Source of the DNA: Paralcaligenes ureilyticus
Lineage (GTDB): Bacteria > Pseudomonadota > Gammaproteobacteria > Burkholderiales > Burkholderiaceae_B
Length of the DNA stretch: 64,000 bases
Assembly: GCF_004346225.1 (NCBI RefSeq)
Contig: NZ_SMAJ01000002.1
Coordinates: 124,001-188,000 of the forward strand
Direction of reading: 5' to 3'
The notes below the pieces were generated by a model. It saw only the letters and a program-made list of their open reading frames with translations. It was not told the DNA's origin and made no database searches. Below, piece by piece: positions 25,527 through 34,586 of this stretch (position 1 is its first letter; every line of letters starts with the position of its first letter). Made by a program: the position numbers and the translations under genes.

Positions 25527-26312
25527 TTATTCGTCCCAATAGCCTTTTCTGCCATAGAAGTGATGCAGTTCTGCCTCGTAGTCTCTATCCAGCGCCATGT
25601 CTTCGTTATATTCGGGGCTGTTTTGGATCTGTTCGCGGGTGAGCTTGGTCTGTACGGTGGAATCTGTCCAGTCTATGTTTTCGATCCACTGGGTTGCGAC
25701 CAGAACTTTTTTTCCACCTGGCCACCAATTATGCGTGTCCACCACCAAATAGCGTATGGCCCATTCTTTATCGTCGAAGATAAAATCTTTTACGTGGCCG
25801 ATATCTTCATCGGTGCCGCGAATGTCATAGCCGCATACCTCATCGCTGCTATGCAAATGGATGTCTCCAGGCCTGTCTTCAGAGGCTAGGACACTTGATT
25901 CTTCGCGCCGCTCGGCCGCGGGCGAAAGACCTTCGGCCACTGGAGACATGGGCATCGGATAGGCGCCAATTCCCCACATATAAGGGCCCGTCCAATACTG
26001 CTCGTAGCCGTAATAGCGTGAATATTCGCTTTCCGACTGACGTGATACAGGTTTTTTTGTATCGACGTCGGGCGCATTTTTAATCTGCTGGCGCGTCAAT
26101 GAAACCTGTATGGTTTCTGATGCATCGTCGATGGCTTTGATGGAATAGGGAGACAGCAGCACGGGCTGTTTGGACAACCACGAACCTGTCTCTACGATCA
26201 GGTAGCGAACGCCCCATCGTTCATCGTCGAAATATATTTCTTTGACGCGACCTAACTCGTCATCTATCGCGCGAATGGCATCGCCATTCAAACTGGCTAC
26301 TGTGCGTAACAT
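25527..26312 (-). CDS. Double PRC-barrel protein
   Basis: The 261-residue cytoplasmic protein has two PRC-barrel domains. The first (about 1-85) has MLRTVASLNGDAIRAIDDE and KEIYFDDERWGVRYLIVET; the second (about 140-235) has CGYDIRGTDEDIGHVKDF and FDDKEWAIRYLVVDTHNWW. Proteins of this double form are frequent in stress islands; their function is unknown. The start at 26312 is set by homology of both barrels and by the promoter 39 bp upstream; the longer frame would cross it. Confidence 0.85.
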   Translation of the reverse strand: MLRTVASLNGDAIRAIDDELGRVKEIYFDDERWGVRYLIVETGSWLSKQPVLLSPYSIKAIDDASETIQVSLTRQQIKNAPDVDTKKPVSRQSESEYSRYYGYEQYWTGPYMWGIGAYPMPMSPVAEGLSPAAERREESSVLASEDRPGDIHLHSSDEVCGYDIRGTDEDIGHVKDFIFDDKEWAIRYLVVDTHNWWPGGKKVLVATQWIENIDWTDSTVQTKLTREQIQNSPEYNEDMALDRDYEAELHHFYGRKGYWDE

Positions 26313-26350
26313 AAGGCAATTCCTGGGCTGGTGGATATCAACATTCAAAC

Positions 26351-26366
26351 AGCAATTGCCGTGCCC
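26351..26366 (-). promoter_or_regulatory. Sigma-54 promoter of the PRC-barrel/ferritin operon
   Basis: The minus strand reads GGGCACGGCAATTGCT, an exact match, 39 bp before the start at 26312. Confidence 0.85.
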
Positions 26367-26426
26367 GAACGGGCGATCTACAGCCACGTTCGACGCCATG
26401 TACGGTCACATATCGATAACAGACGC

Positions 26427-27767
26427 TCACTCATGAAGCTTGGCGCTCAATGTCGAGACATCGCGCGGGGTAACGGCCGATGCGTCGTTGCCCCAGGTGG
26501 TGCGTACGAAGGTCAAGACGCGCGCGATTTCGGTATCGGTGAACTTACCCTCGAACGCGGGCATCTTGCACTGCTTAGGCCCGCTTAGCGTCTGGGGACT
26601 GGCACCGCCCTTCAATAGAAGCCGGATGAGCGAAGTCGTGTCGGGTGCCAGTACGGCCGGGTTGCCGGCCAACGCCGGAAATTTCTGCTCGGTGCCGCGT
26701 CCATTCGCCTGATGGCACTTCACGCAAAACGACATATACAGGCCCGCGCCGGGGCGTTCAACCTCCCCTGTCTTTAATGAGGTTACCGTGTGTTGCGCGG
26801 CGAGGGAGCCGGGCTTGTACGTTCCCGTTTGACCGCGGGGAGGCAGGCTCTTCAGGTAATGCGCCACGGCCTTCAAGTCATCGTCCGTGTAATATTGGGT
26901 GCTGATTTCCACCACTCGCACCATGCTGCCAAAGGTGACGACATGCGGTTTGGCGCCATGTCCGGTCTTCAGGAACGAAGCGATGTCCTGCTCTGACAAT
27001 CGTCCCAGACCAAAGCCCATGTCGCCGCCCAAGTCCGATGCGTACCAGTGGTCGTTGACGCCGCCGGCGAGATAGTGGTTCGACGACTCGTCGTAGCCGC
27101 GCTCTTCCAGGCCGGGTCCGCGAGGTGTATGGCATGCGCCGCAGTGGCCAAGCGATTGCACGATATAGGCGCCGCGGTTCCACAGGACATCGTGATCGGC
27201 CGCAGGCGTAAAGCGCTCATGGTGCACAAACACCGCGTTCCAGAAAATCAGGCCCCAGCGCTGGTTGAAGGGGAAGGGCAGACTCGTCTTGGGCGGCTGA
27301 TTGCTGACCGGCAGCACGCCGTGCATGAAGTAGGCATATAGAGCCCGCATGTCTGAGTCGCTAATCTTGGTGAACGACGGATAAGGCATGGCGGGGTATA
27401 GGCGTTGGCCATCGCGCCTCACGCCATCACGCAAGGCACGTTCAAAATCGGCATAGTTGTAATCGCCAATACCGGTTTTTTTGTCCGGCGTAATGTTGGT
27501 CGAATAGATCATGCCGAACGGTGAGCCCAGACCCAGGCCGCCCGCGAAGGGCGCACTTGACGCCGTCGCCGTGTGGCAGCCCGCGCAATCACCGACCTTC
27601 GCCAGATAGGCTCCCCGAGCCATCAACGTTGAGTCTGGGACGGCGGCGTTCATATCGGCGCCACGCCTGGACCCCTGTGCGGCGGCATGGGGAGCCAGGT
27701 ACAACAGGATCGCCGCTATGGTCAGTGCGACCAGGGCAAGCATGGCGCGCGGTATGGTCTGATCCAT
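26427..27767 (-). CDS. Triheme cytochrome c, alcohol-dehydrogenase subunit type
   Basis: The 446-residue protein has a signal or anchor segment (about 8-30) and three heme-c sites: CAGCH (61-65), CGACH in the middle domain and CVKCH in the last domain. The order and spacing are those of the cytochrome c subunit of membrane-bound alcohol or gluconate dehydrogenases. Here it is the last gene of an oxidase operon, so it should feed electrons to the caa3-like oxidase from a periplasmic dehydrogenase. The broken gluconate-dehydrogenase subunit at 23878 may be a trace of that partner. The start at 27767 excludes an upstream extension overlapping ctaE. Confidence 0.88.
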   Translation of the reverse strand: MDQTIPRAMLALVALTIAAILLYLAPHAAAQGSRRGADMNAAVPDSTLMARGAYLAKVGDCAGCHTATASSAPFAGGLGLGSPFGMIYSTNITPDKKTGIGDYNYADFERALRDGVRRDGQRLYPAMPYPSFTKISDSDMRALYAYFMHGVLPVSNQPPKTSLPFPFNQRWGLIFWNAVFVHHERFTPAADHDVLWNRGAYIVQSLGHCGACHTPRGPGLEERGYDESSNHYLAGGVNDHWYASDLGGDMGFGLGRLSEQDIASFLKTGHGAKPHVVTFGSMVRVVEISTQYYTDDDLKAVAHYLKSLPPRGQTGTYKPGSLAAQHTVTSLKTGEVERPGAGLYMSFCVKCHQANGRGTEQKFPALAGNPAVLAPDTTSLIRLLLKGGASPQTLSGPKQCKMPAFEGKFTDTEIARVLTFVRTTWGNDASAVTPRDVSTLSAKLHE

Positions 27768-27784
27768 TATTGATCGTCCCTGCC

Positions 27785-28387
27785 CTAGAATAGAAGAGGC
27801 GTGATGTATAGCGTGGTGAAGATAAAGAGCCACACAATATCGACAAAATGCCAATACAAGCCGCCAATGCGCAAAGCGGCGCAGCGCTTTTCGTCGAAGT
27901 AGCCCAACGACGTCCAGATAAGCAGGAACGCCAGCACGATTAGTCCGACCAGCACATGAATGACGTGAAAGCCGGTAATGGTGAAATATAGCGATCCATA
28001 TAGGTGCGTCGTAATGCCATAAGGATGATGGCGCCATTCTTTTAGCTGAATGCCAACGAACAAGATACCCAGCACGATGGCCGTGGCCATAGACGCAACG
28101 GCCCATTTGATCCTGCGTCTGCGCACCAGACGCTCGCATAGCCACACAAACACGCTGCTCAACAATAGAATGCCGGTATTAAGCGCCCCGATGCCGATTC
28201 GAGGCAGTCCTTCAGGCGGCCAGTGCTGCATGGTCTGCGAGGCAAGGTACAGATACGAAAAAATCAAATAGACGAATAACGACGCTTCGGTGGCAATCAT
28301 TGCGGCCATCCCCCACCAGCCTCCGGACAATTCGCCCGCGCTGCCTACCGGCAAAGTAGGGCTGCGGCCAATGAGTTCACTCATCAT
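27785..28387 (-). CDS. ctaE: Cytochrome c oxidase subunit III
   Basis: The 200-residue protein has five hydrophobic segments and the subunit III motifs TEASLFVYLIFSYLYL, FTITGFHVIHVLVGL and YWHFVDIVWLFIFTTLY. AGGAGAGC precedes ATG 28387, which overlaps the end of ctaD by 11 bp. It stabilises the catalytic subunit in the inner membrane. The short five-helix form fits caa3-type oxidases. Confidence 0.9.
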   Translation of the reverse strand: MMSELIGRSPTLPVGSAGELSGGWWGMAAMIATEASLFVYLIFSYLYLASQTMQHWPPEGLPRIGIGALNTGILLLSSVFVWLCERLVRRRRIKWAVASMATAIVLGILFVGIQLKEWRHHPYGITTHLYGSLYFTITGFHVIHVLVGLIVLAFLLIWTSLGYFDEKRCAALRIGGLYWHFVDIVWLFIFTTLYITPLLF

Positions 28388-30359
28388 GCTCTCCTGCGTC
28401 TTGCACCGTCTGTGGTTCACGCTGAATTAACAAGCGCTCGGGCCATAGCCATATCAAAATCGACACCGCACACGCGGCTACCATCAAGCCCGCGAATATC
28501 CACGCATGCCACAGCAAGGCGATAAACAACAGAGCGCTAAACAGCCCGAGCAAGAAGGGCGCGTAAGAGTCCGATGGCATCTTCAGGATGACGCTGGGCT
28601 CGGCTTTGAGCGAGCTTGTGCCTAGCGCCTCGCGACCATGATCGAGCAGAAAACCGGAATCGAGCGACGAGTGAACCCCCGCTTCGATCCGATCTTCCCA
28701 CAGCGGATACCGGCTTGCCACAGTGGGGACAACGGCGAAATTGTAGGGCGGTGGAGGCGAGGGGAGGGACCATTCGAGCGACGCCGCGTCCCAGGGATTG
28801 ATGTTGGCGGTTTTGCCGCTGCGCAGGCTTAGCGCAATGTCCACCATAAAAATGAGTATACCCAGAGCGAACACGAACGATCCAATCGACGTAATCATAT
28901 TGGTGGTGTCCCATCCCATATCGGCCGGATAGGTATACATACGCCGCGGCATGCCCAAAAGACCCGAGATATGCATAGGGAAAAAGGCCACATTAAAGCC
29001 GACAAAGCTGATCCAGAACGAGAGTTTTCCCAACGCTTCGCTGGTCATTTTTCCCGTGACTTTCGGAAACCAGTAATAGATGCCGCCCAGCACGGGGAAA
29101 ACGTTAATTCCGAGCAACACATAATGCAGATGAGCGACCACAAAGTAGGTGCCGGTAAGTTGCAAATCGAAGGGCACAGCGGCCGTCATCACGCCGGACA
29201 AGCCGCCGATGACAAACAACAGAACAAAGCCCGAAAAAAACAGGAACGGCACTCGATACACGGGTCGTCCTAGCCAAATGGTTGCAATCCACGCAAAAGT
29301 CGCTACGGCGCTCGGGATCGAGATAATAGTGCTGGTGGCGCCGACGAACGATAGGGTCGCAAGCCCGATGCCGGTCGAAAACATATGGTGAATCCAGACC
29401 AGGAAACCGATCACCATCGTCGCGACCGTGGAGATGGCGACCGCCGAGTAGCCCACCAGAGGCCGGCGGCAGAAAGTCGGCAAGGCATCCGATACGATTC
29501 CCATGGCCGGCAGCACGACGACATATACCCAGGGATGCCCGAACATCCAGAACAAATGCTGCCACAGCATGGGCCGCCCGGCATTGGCGACGTCAAAAAA
29601 ATGGGTGCCGATCTGTCGGTCTAGCCACAACATTAAAAATGCCAGGCTGACTGCGGGCACCACCAGCAGGTTCGCTACCGAGGCCGTCATGGTGCCCCAC
29701 ACCAGAATAGGCAGTCGGTTGATCGTCATGCCTGGCGCGCGCATCCGCAATAACGTGACGACAAAATTGACCGATCCAACCGTAGTCGAGACACCCAGCA
29801 ATATCATGCCAAGCGCATAGACATCTATATTGGGTCCAGGGCTGTATTCGAGGTTGGCAAGCGGCACATAATTGAACCATCCCGCGTTAGGTGCCTCTCC
29901 AAAAGGAAAGCTGGAATAAAGGAAAATTCCGGCGAATAAAAAAACCCAATACGACAGCGCGTTTAGCCGTGGAAACGCCATGTCGCGCGCACCCAGGATA
30001 AGGGGCCACAGATAATTCGAAAACCCCGACAAGACGGGCAGTGCATACAGAAAAATCATCGTGATGCCATGCATCGTAAAAATTTGATCGTATTGCGCTG
30101 GCGACAATAGGTGCGAATCGGGTCGCGCGAGCTGAATACGCATGACCAAAGCTTCCAGACCCCCGGCTATCAGAAAGAAGAAAGCGGTCACGATGTAACG
30201 CAAGCCGATGCGTTTATGGTCAACGGTCGAAAGCCATCCCCGCCAGCCCGGCGCGCTTTCCCATAGTTCACGCAGGTGTTGCTCGCGCTCACTGCCTGGC
30301 GCCATGCTGCCCATTTCTGGCTGGCGAGCTAAACGCAGGTCAGGCGACAAGGCCTTCAT
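28377..30359 (-). CDS. ctaD: Cytochrome c oxidase subunit I, variant without the gating Glu
   Basis: The 660-residue protein is the heme-copper catalytic subunit. It has MHGITMIFLY (heme ligand), FGHPWVYVVVLP (copper ligand His and cross-linked Tyr), IHHMFSTG (two copper ligands) and AHLHYVLLG (heme ligands). In most A-type oxidases the second motif reads HPEVY; here Trp replaces the Glu that relays protons. A C-terminal extension (about 570-660) carries two more helices, like a fused subunit IV. The start 30359 lies at the end of a REP-like unit that supplies AAGGGG. Confidence 0.9.
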   Translation of the reverse strand: MKALSPDLRLARQPEMGSMAPGSEREQHLRELWESAPGWRGWLSTVDHKRIGLRYIVTAFFFLIAGGLEALVMRIQLARPDSHLLSPAQYDQIFTMHGITMIFLYALPVLSGFSNYLWPLILGARDMAFPRLNALSYWVFLFAGIFLYSSFPFGEAPNAGWFNYVPLANLEYSPGPNIDVYALGMILLGVSTTVGSVNFVVTLLRMRAPGMTINRLPILVWGTMTASVANLLVVPAVSLAFLMLWLDRQIGTHFFDVANAGRPMLWQHLFWMFGHPWVYVVVLPAMGIVSDALPTFCRRPLVGYSAVAISTVATMVIGFLVWIHHMFSTGIGLATLSFVGATSTIISIPSAVATFAWIATIWLGRPVYRVPFLFFSGFVLLFVIGGLSGVMTAAVPFDLQLTGTYFVVAHLHYVLLGINVFPVLGGIYYWFPKVTGKMTSEALGKLSFWISFVGFNVAFFPMHISGLLGMPRRMYTYPADMGWDTTNMITSIGSFVFALGILIFMVDIALSLRSGKTANINPWDAASLEWSLPSPPPPYNFAVVPTVASRYPLWEDRIEAGVHSSLDSGFLLDHGREALGTSSLKAEPSVILKMPSDSYAPFLLGLFSALLFIALLWHAWIFAGLMVAACAVSILIWLWPERLLIQREPQTVQDAGEHDE

Positions 30360-30387
30360 GTAGCGGCACCCCTTGTAGGTGCCATAT
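30358..30387. repeat. Single REP-like unit at the ctaD start
   Basis: On the minus strand GGCACCTACAAGGGGTGCC is followed by GCTACATG, the last three bases being the ctaD start codon. It has the same layout as the units at 39785 and 58319, with a G-T wobble in the stem. The AAGGGG in its loop and right arm lies at a proper distance to act as ribosome-binding site. Confidence 0.8.
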
Positions 30388-30439
30388 TGACAAAATTCAC
30401 TAATGTTCCTTTTTAGGTACCGTACCGTAGTTGCCAAAA

Positions 30440-31441
30440 TTAATTCAAGGTCGCCAGATACGCCGACAACGCCGCGGCATCTTGCGTGGTCAGCGCTATG
30501 CTGGGCATAAGCGAGTCGGGCTTGATCTGCTGCGCATGTTCGATCCAATCGAGCATGTATTCAGGCGTATTGCTCAAGACGCCCGCGGCCAGTTTGCCGC
30601 GTGATCCCACGTGCGTGAGGTCGGGGGCGAACACTCCGGCCGCGTCGCTGCCACGCACCGCATGGCAGCCAGCACAACGGTTCATGAAAACTTTCTGGCC
30701 GGTGCGACCAGGTTCACCAATGGGCGGTACGGCTTGACGCATCTGCGAGGTGCGCCATGCATCGAATTCTGCTCGCGGCTGTGCGACGACTTCAAAACCC
30801 ATGTGCGCATGCTGCGAGCCGCAAAACTGCGAGCACTGGCCACGGTACACACCGGGTGTATCCGCCTGGATCCATTGCGTGTTGGTTTGGCCTGGTATCG
30901 CCTGCGTTTTGCCGGCAAGCTGCGGCACCCAGAATGAGTGGATCACATCAGCGCTTTTTAGTTCGATCTTTACCGGGATGCCAACCGGGATGTGAATTTC
31001 GTTGGCCGTCGTAAAGCGCTGCGTTGGGTCGGCATTGTCGGCGTAGTCGACCTTCCACCACCAATCGTAGGCGGTGACGGCAATGGTAAGCGGTGGCGTG
31101 GACGAGGGTTGGTAAGTAGTCCAGAGCACAACGAGTGCAAAATAGAGTACTGCGAACAACGCGACCGACGACACGCCCGCGCCGATATATATCCATGCCA
31201 TGCCGCCGCCTTCCTTGCCCAGCTCGTGCGAGTCGGCGTGCGGACGGCGGCGCTTGAGTGCTCCCCATAGGAGCGCCGCAATGATGATGATGACGGCGAC
31301 GCATAGTGCGGTGATGCCCCAACCCAGGTACATCGTAGGCGATGCGGCGGGGCCCGCCGCGTGCAGGAAATAGTCCAGTGGCGCAGCCTGTGCCAGCGCA
31401 GGCGAGAAAAGTGCCAACAGAAGTGTGGACTTGTGTTGCAT
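30440..31441 (-). CDS. ctaC: Cytochrome c oxidase subunit II with fused cytochrome c
   Basis: The 333-residue protein has a signal peptide, two membrane helices (about 40-65 and 85-110), a cupredoxin domain with the CuA site CSQFCGSQHAHM (about 200-212), and a C-terminal heme-c domain with CAGCH (about 255-259) and a distal Met in LMPSIALT. Fusion with cytochrome c defines the caa3 type. The start at 31441 (ATG) is preferred to GTG 31453 on signal peptide form; neither has a strong ribosome-binding site. It is the first gene of the operon ctaC-ctaD-ctaE-cytochrome c. Assembly genes (ctaG, ctaB) are not in the window. Confidence 0.9.
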   Translation of the reverse strand: MQHKSTLLLALFSPALAQAAPLDYFLHAAGPAASPTMYLGWGITALCVAVIIIIAALLWGALKRRRPHADSHELGKEGGGMAWIYIGAGVSSVALFAVLYFALVVLWTTYQPSSTPPLTIAVTAYDWWWKVDYADNADPTQRFTTANEIHIPVGIPVKIELKSADVIHSFWVPQLAGKTQAIPGQTNTQWIQADTPGVYRGQCSQFCGSQHAHMGFEVVAQPRAEFDAWRTSQMRQAVPPIGEPGRTGQKVFMNRCAGCHAVRGSDAAGVFAPDLTHVGSRGKLAAGVLSNTPEYMLDWIEHAQQIKPDSLMPSIALTTQDAAALSAYLATLN

Positions 31442-31761
31442 TAGTGTGGGCACGGATTGCCCGACCGGAAAGCGACGTCAGAAATTGAGTGTTTGTTATT
31501 GAATTTTTTTTTCATTTCGCTCGGTCACAAATAGGCACGGTCGAATAATTCTGGACCCAAAAAGAAAACGTCGCAATACTACTTCTACAAATTTTTATAT
31601 AAATGACATGCTCATCCACGCCGCGCAGCTTGAAAAATTCAGTCGCGCCTCATCTCATTCGACACGCGGGCACGCCGCTTGCTGTCGTCGTTTCGTTCAG
31701 TCCTGCCCGTTGTTCAACGATGCAATGGTGCGGCATGAGCGTTTGATGCGAGGAGGCATCT
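31442..31761. other. 320-base divergent region between ctaC and the HAD gene
   Basis: It holds the sigma-54 promoter of the HAD gene (31668) and an AT-rich part with a run of T (about 31503-31512). No sigma-54 site faces ctaC, so the oxidase operon is probably under another sigma factor. I see no gene in it. Confidence 0.5.
31668..31683 (+). promoter_or_regulatory. Sigma-54 promoter of the HAD gene
   Basis: The sequence reads GGGCACGCCGCTTGCT, an exact match, 79 bp before the ATG at 31762. Confidence 0.85.
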
Positions 31762-32421
31762 ATGCATAACGACAGCGAAGAAGAGCCAACTATCCAGGCA
31801 ATGTTGGAGCCAGCGATATATCCGTCGCACACCCCACCCATCGGGGCTATTTTTCTTAACAAAGACGGTGCCGTATTGATGGATATTCCCCCTAACGTAG
31901 ATCCGCTTCAGATGCGTTTTGCTGCCGGAGCCTTTGCCGGACTCGACCGTTTAGGTTTGTTGGGCTTGCCTCTGATTGTGATCAGCAACCAGCCGGGAGT
32001 GGCATTAGGCAAATTTCCAGTCGATAAGTTGGCACCCATGCGTAGCCAGTTGGAAAAAATGTTTGTATTAGCCGGAACAGTTCTGGGCGGGTTTTATTAT
32101 TGTCCGCATCATCCCAAGGGTGTTCATCCCTTGTATTCCACCTTGTGCAACTGCCGCAAACCCTCGCCTGGCCTATTGCGGCTCGCGGCACAACGGCAGG
32201 GAATAGACCTTGCCCGATCCTGGCTGATTGGCAATATTGCGGACGATATCGAAGCAGGCCGTCGCGCGGGTTGTCGCACCATCCTGCTTGATAATGGGAT
32301 TAAAGCCGAACGGGCCCAAAATGAGTGGTGTCAGCCGCATCGCGTCGAGGCCGATCTGGATGGCGCCAGCCGCTGGATCTGTGCACAAAGCGCGATGACT
32401 GGCCAGGGAGCCATGGCGTAA
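31762..32421 (+). CDS. HAD-IIIA (GmhB-like) protein lacking the nucleophile Asp
   Basis: The 219-residue protein follows the histidinol-phosphatase/heptose-bisphosphate phosphatase branch of the HAD superfamily. Motif I reads FLNKDGAV: the catalytic nucleophile Asp is Asn33, while the acid/base Asp35 remains. Motif II is VISNQPG and the zinc site is kept (C114-P-H116 and C129-N-C131), followed by RKPSPGLL. The metal-binding GD of motif IV is GN (Asn158), though DD follows. It may therefore be inactive or bind its substrate for regulation. GAGGAGGC precedes the ATG. Confidence 0.8.
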   Translation: MHNDSEEEPTIQAMLEPAIYPSHTPPIGAIFLNKDGAVLMDIPPNVDPLQMRFAAGAFAGLDRLGLLGLPLIVISNQPGVALGKFPVDKLAPMRSQLEKMFVLAGTVLGGFYYCPHHPKGVHPLYSTLCNCRKPSPGLLRLAAQRQGIDLARSWLIGNIADDIEAGRRAGCRTILLDNGIKAERAQNEWCQPHRVEADLDGASRWICAQSAMTGQGAMA

Positions 32422-32696
32422 GCCGCCCAACGCCGCACCCTGGCTAGGGTGAGAAGACCTATTATATTAAAAGTATAATATCAGGGCTCTTAATCGTCGC
32501 CGCCAACATTTTGTTGCATTTCTCCTGCTTGCGTCGATGCTGCCCGTCGTAAAACGAGATACGATATTTTTAAAAAGTATCGAAGAAACAAACGGAGAGT
32601 CAAAGCGAAAAATACGAACTGATAGGCATTGCACACAAGGTGCCGCCTACGCAACGAATTTCGGGTTTCCTGAAACTACTAATCGATCAAATCTAT
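32422..32696. other. AT-rich leader of the sigma-54 activator gene
   Basis: This stretch is clearly richer in A and T than its neighbours. It contains an inverted repeat TATTATA-N7-TATAATA (about 32460-32480) and a second one with CGATA and TATCG arms (about 32560-32582). No -24/-12 site is seen, so the activator is probably made from an ordinary promoter. I see no gene. Confidence 0.45.
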
Positions 32697-34025
32697 ATGC
32701 CGCATCTATTAATTACCGACGATGAGCCGAGCATCCGTGAGTTGCTGGCCGAAATAGCCGCAGGCGAAGGGTATACCGTAGCGGTGGCGGCCGATATACG
32801 TCAGGCTCGTATCCAAATTGAGCGCCAAAAGCCCGATATGATCTTGCTCGATATGATATTGCCTGATGGCGACGGCATCGAATTCTGGAAAGGTCTGGGA
32901 CTGGTCGACACGCAGGTAGTTTTTATCACTGGACACTCCAGTATCGACAGTGCAATTGACGCTCTGCGCTGTGGGGCCGTCGACTATCTGCGCAAGCCCG
33001 TTAGCTTGCGCCGGGTGCGTGCTTTATTGGGTGAGCTTAAGTCGTTGCTCTATGAACGTCCCGAGCCGGGCTCAAACGATTGCTTCGTCAAAATGGTAGG
33101 GAAGTCGCGTGCTATGCAACTGCTGTGCGCTCATATTGAGAAAGTGGCGCCTACACGGGCCACAGTGCTGCTGGTGGGAGAAAGCGGCACCGGCAAAGAG
33201 CTTGCCGCCGAAGCGATTCATTTGGCCAGCCCTCGGCACGATAAACCTTTCATGCCGGTTAATTGCGGCGCCATTTCGCCCAATCTAATTGAAAGCGAAC
33301 TGTTTGGCCATGAAAAAGGCAGCTTTACAGGTGCTGATCGCCAGCATAAAGGTTATTTCGAGCGGGCTCAGGGCGGTACTTTATTCCTGGACGAAATCAC
33401 CGAAATGTCGATGGAATTACAGGTGCGATTGCTCCGAGTTCTAGAAACAGGTTGTTTTATGCGTGTGGGTACGAATGCCGAAATCCCTTCCGATGTACGT
33501 GTAATTGCCGCGACCAACTGCAATCCGGAGCAGGCCGTGACCGACGGCACGTTGCGCGAGGATTTGTATTACCGGTTGTGCGTATTTCCGCTGGAGCTTC
33601 CTCCGTTGCGCGATCGCGAAGACGATGTTGTGCTGCTTGCCGATCACTTTCTGCAAGAACTTAACGAAGAAGGCCACACGCATAAGTCTTTTGCGCCCGA
33701 TGCCATGAAAGCCATACAAGAATACTCATGGCCGGGCAATATACGGGAATTGCGAAACTACATATATCGCAGCTATATTCTGGCCGATGATGAAATTAAG
33801 GGCAATTTCACTTCTTTCGATCTGCAATCGCATTCGGCAGGGCGGGGCAACGATATTTCGCTGCCGGTAGGAGTGCCCCTGGCCGATGCAAACCGGCAGC
33901 TTATCCTGGCCACCTTGAAGCAGTGCGGGGGGGTGAAGAAGCTGGCCGCTGAAAGGCTGGGTATAAGTCTTAAAACCTTGTATAACCGGCTTGAAGAGTA
34001 CGGCGCCGCAGCCGACAACTATTAA
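32697..34025 (+). CDS. Sigma-54-dependent response regulator (NtrC family)
   Basis: The 442-residue protein has a receiver domain (1-120; acidic pair D8 D9, phospho-acceptor D52, Lys in LRKPV), an AAA+ domain (about 140-375) with Walker A GESGTGKE, the sigma-54 contact loop GSFTGA (usually GAFTGA), Walker [10 protein letters not shown] and the arginine region YRL, and a Fis-type helix-turn-helix (about 415-440, [16 protein letters not shown]). It is the only such activator in the window and the natural partner of the RpoN at 12479. No full kinase gene is adjacent. The ATG at 32697 begins the receiver; the longer frame adds 19 residues of no known kind. Confidence 0.93.
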   Translation: MPHLLITDDEPSIRELLAEIAAGEGYTVAVAADIRQARIQIERQKPDMILLDMILPDGDGIEFWKGLGLVDTQVVFITGHSSIDSAIDALRCGAVDYLRKPVSLRRVRALLGELKSLLYERPEPGSNDCFVKMVGKSRAMQLLCAHIEKVAPTRATVLLVGESGTGKELAAEAIHLASPRHDKPFMPVNCGAISPNLIESELFGHEKGSFTGADRQHKGYFERAQGGTLFLDEITEMSMELQVRLLRVLETGCFMRVGTNAEIPSDVRVIAATNCNPEQAVTDGTLREDLYYRLCVFPLELPPLRDREDDVVLLADHFLQELNEEGHTHKSFAPDAMKAIQEYSWPGNIRELRNYIYRSYILADDEIKGNFTSFDLQSHSAGRGNDISLPVGVPLADANRQLILATLKQCGGVKKLAAERLGISLKTLYNRLEEYGAAADNY

Positions 34026-34112
34026 GCAGGCACGCCATATTTCTCGAAGAGATGTTATTAGTCGAGCTAAGGGTGGTCATGGCGACGCTTCCCGCACCTG
34101 CCGCGTAGATAT

Positions 34113-34400
34113 TCACTGCGGCTTGGCCCCACGGGTGGCGTCGTGTTCTTCGATCTTGGCAGTTCGTGTTGCTACCTGTGTCGCGGTGGATTGGTCAGAC
34201 TGTCGACGCGAAAAAGCCAATAACTGTTGATTGAGCTTGGCACCATGCTCTATGCCATGACGTGCTGCTGCAAAAAGATGGCTGGTAGTCTCGTCATGAG
34301 CGACTCGTTCGCTTAGCATTTCGAGGCTTATGCCAATAGTCATAAAAATGTTGTTGAGTTCGTGAGCGATGAGTTCAGCAGTTTTCTCGGTCTCTTCCAT
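34113..34400 (-). CDS. Stand-alone histidine-kinase dimerisation-like domain protein
   Basis: The 95-residue product is a two-helix hairpin resembling the HisKA dimerisation domain: the H-box-like AELIAHELNNIFMTIGISLEML has the His followed by Glu-Leu-Asn-Asn, and ends with LNQQLLAFSRRQ, typical of hybrid kinases. No ATPase domain follows. The frame is open further upstream, but without similarity I can see. It could be a phosphotransfer or decoy partner of the activator at 32697, with which it is convergent, or a kinase remnant. Confidence 0.6.
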   Translation of the reverse strand: MEETEKTAELIAHELNNIFMTIGISLEMLSERVAHDETTSHLFAAARHGIEHGAKLNQQLLAFSRRQSDQSTATQVATRTAKIEEHDATRGAKPQ

Positions 34401-34525
34401 TTTGGCATTGCCTTGCGGGTCTCGATTATCCAAGTTGCCGATTGCCAGCCTGGAAGCCCACTCTATTGCAGCAAGGGATGGTTTGTCAAACAGAATCGAG
34501 TTCGCAAGTTGGCATTGCGGATGGT

Positions 34526-34541
34526 CGGCATGAAAATTGCT
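34526..34541 (+). promoter_or_regulatory. Sigma-54 promoter of the AI-2E transporter gene
   Basis: The sequence reads CGGCATGAAAATTGCT, an exact match, 46 bp before the ATG at 34587. Confidence 0.85.
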
Positions 34542-34586
34542 AGCGTAAAAAATCGATAACAATAGCTCGATTTGCCAGAGGCGCCC

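Noticed and set aside
27768-28145. N-terminal extension of the cytochrome c frame over ctaE
   Set aside because: It is antiframe to ctaE on the same strand and has no signal peptide; the ATG at 27767 begins a proper one.
30757-31014. Plus-strand frames across ctaC
   Set aside because: They are shadows of a well-supported minus-strand gene with CuA and heme motifs.
31530-31552. GGCACG followed by GTCGAATAATT upstream of ctaC
   Set aside because: It has a good -24 element but no GC at -12, and it faces away from ctaC.
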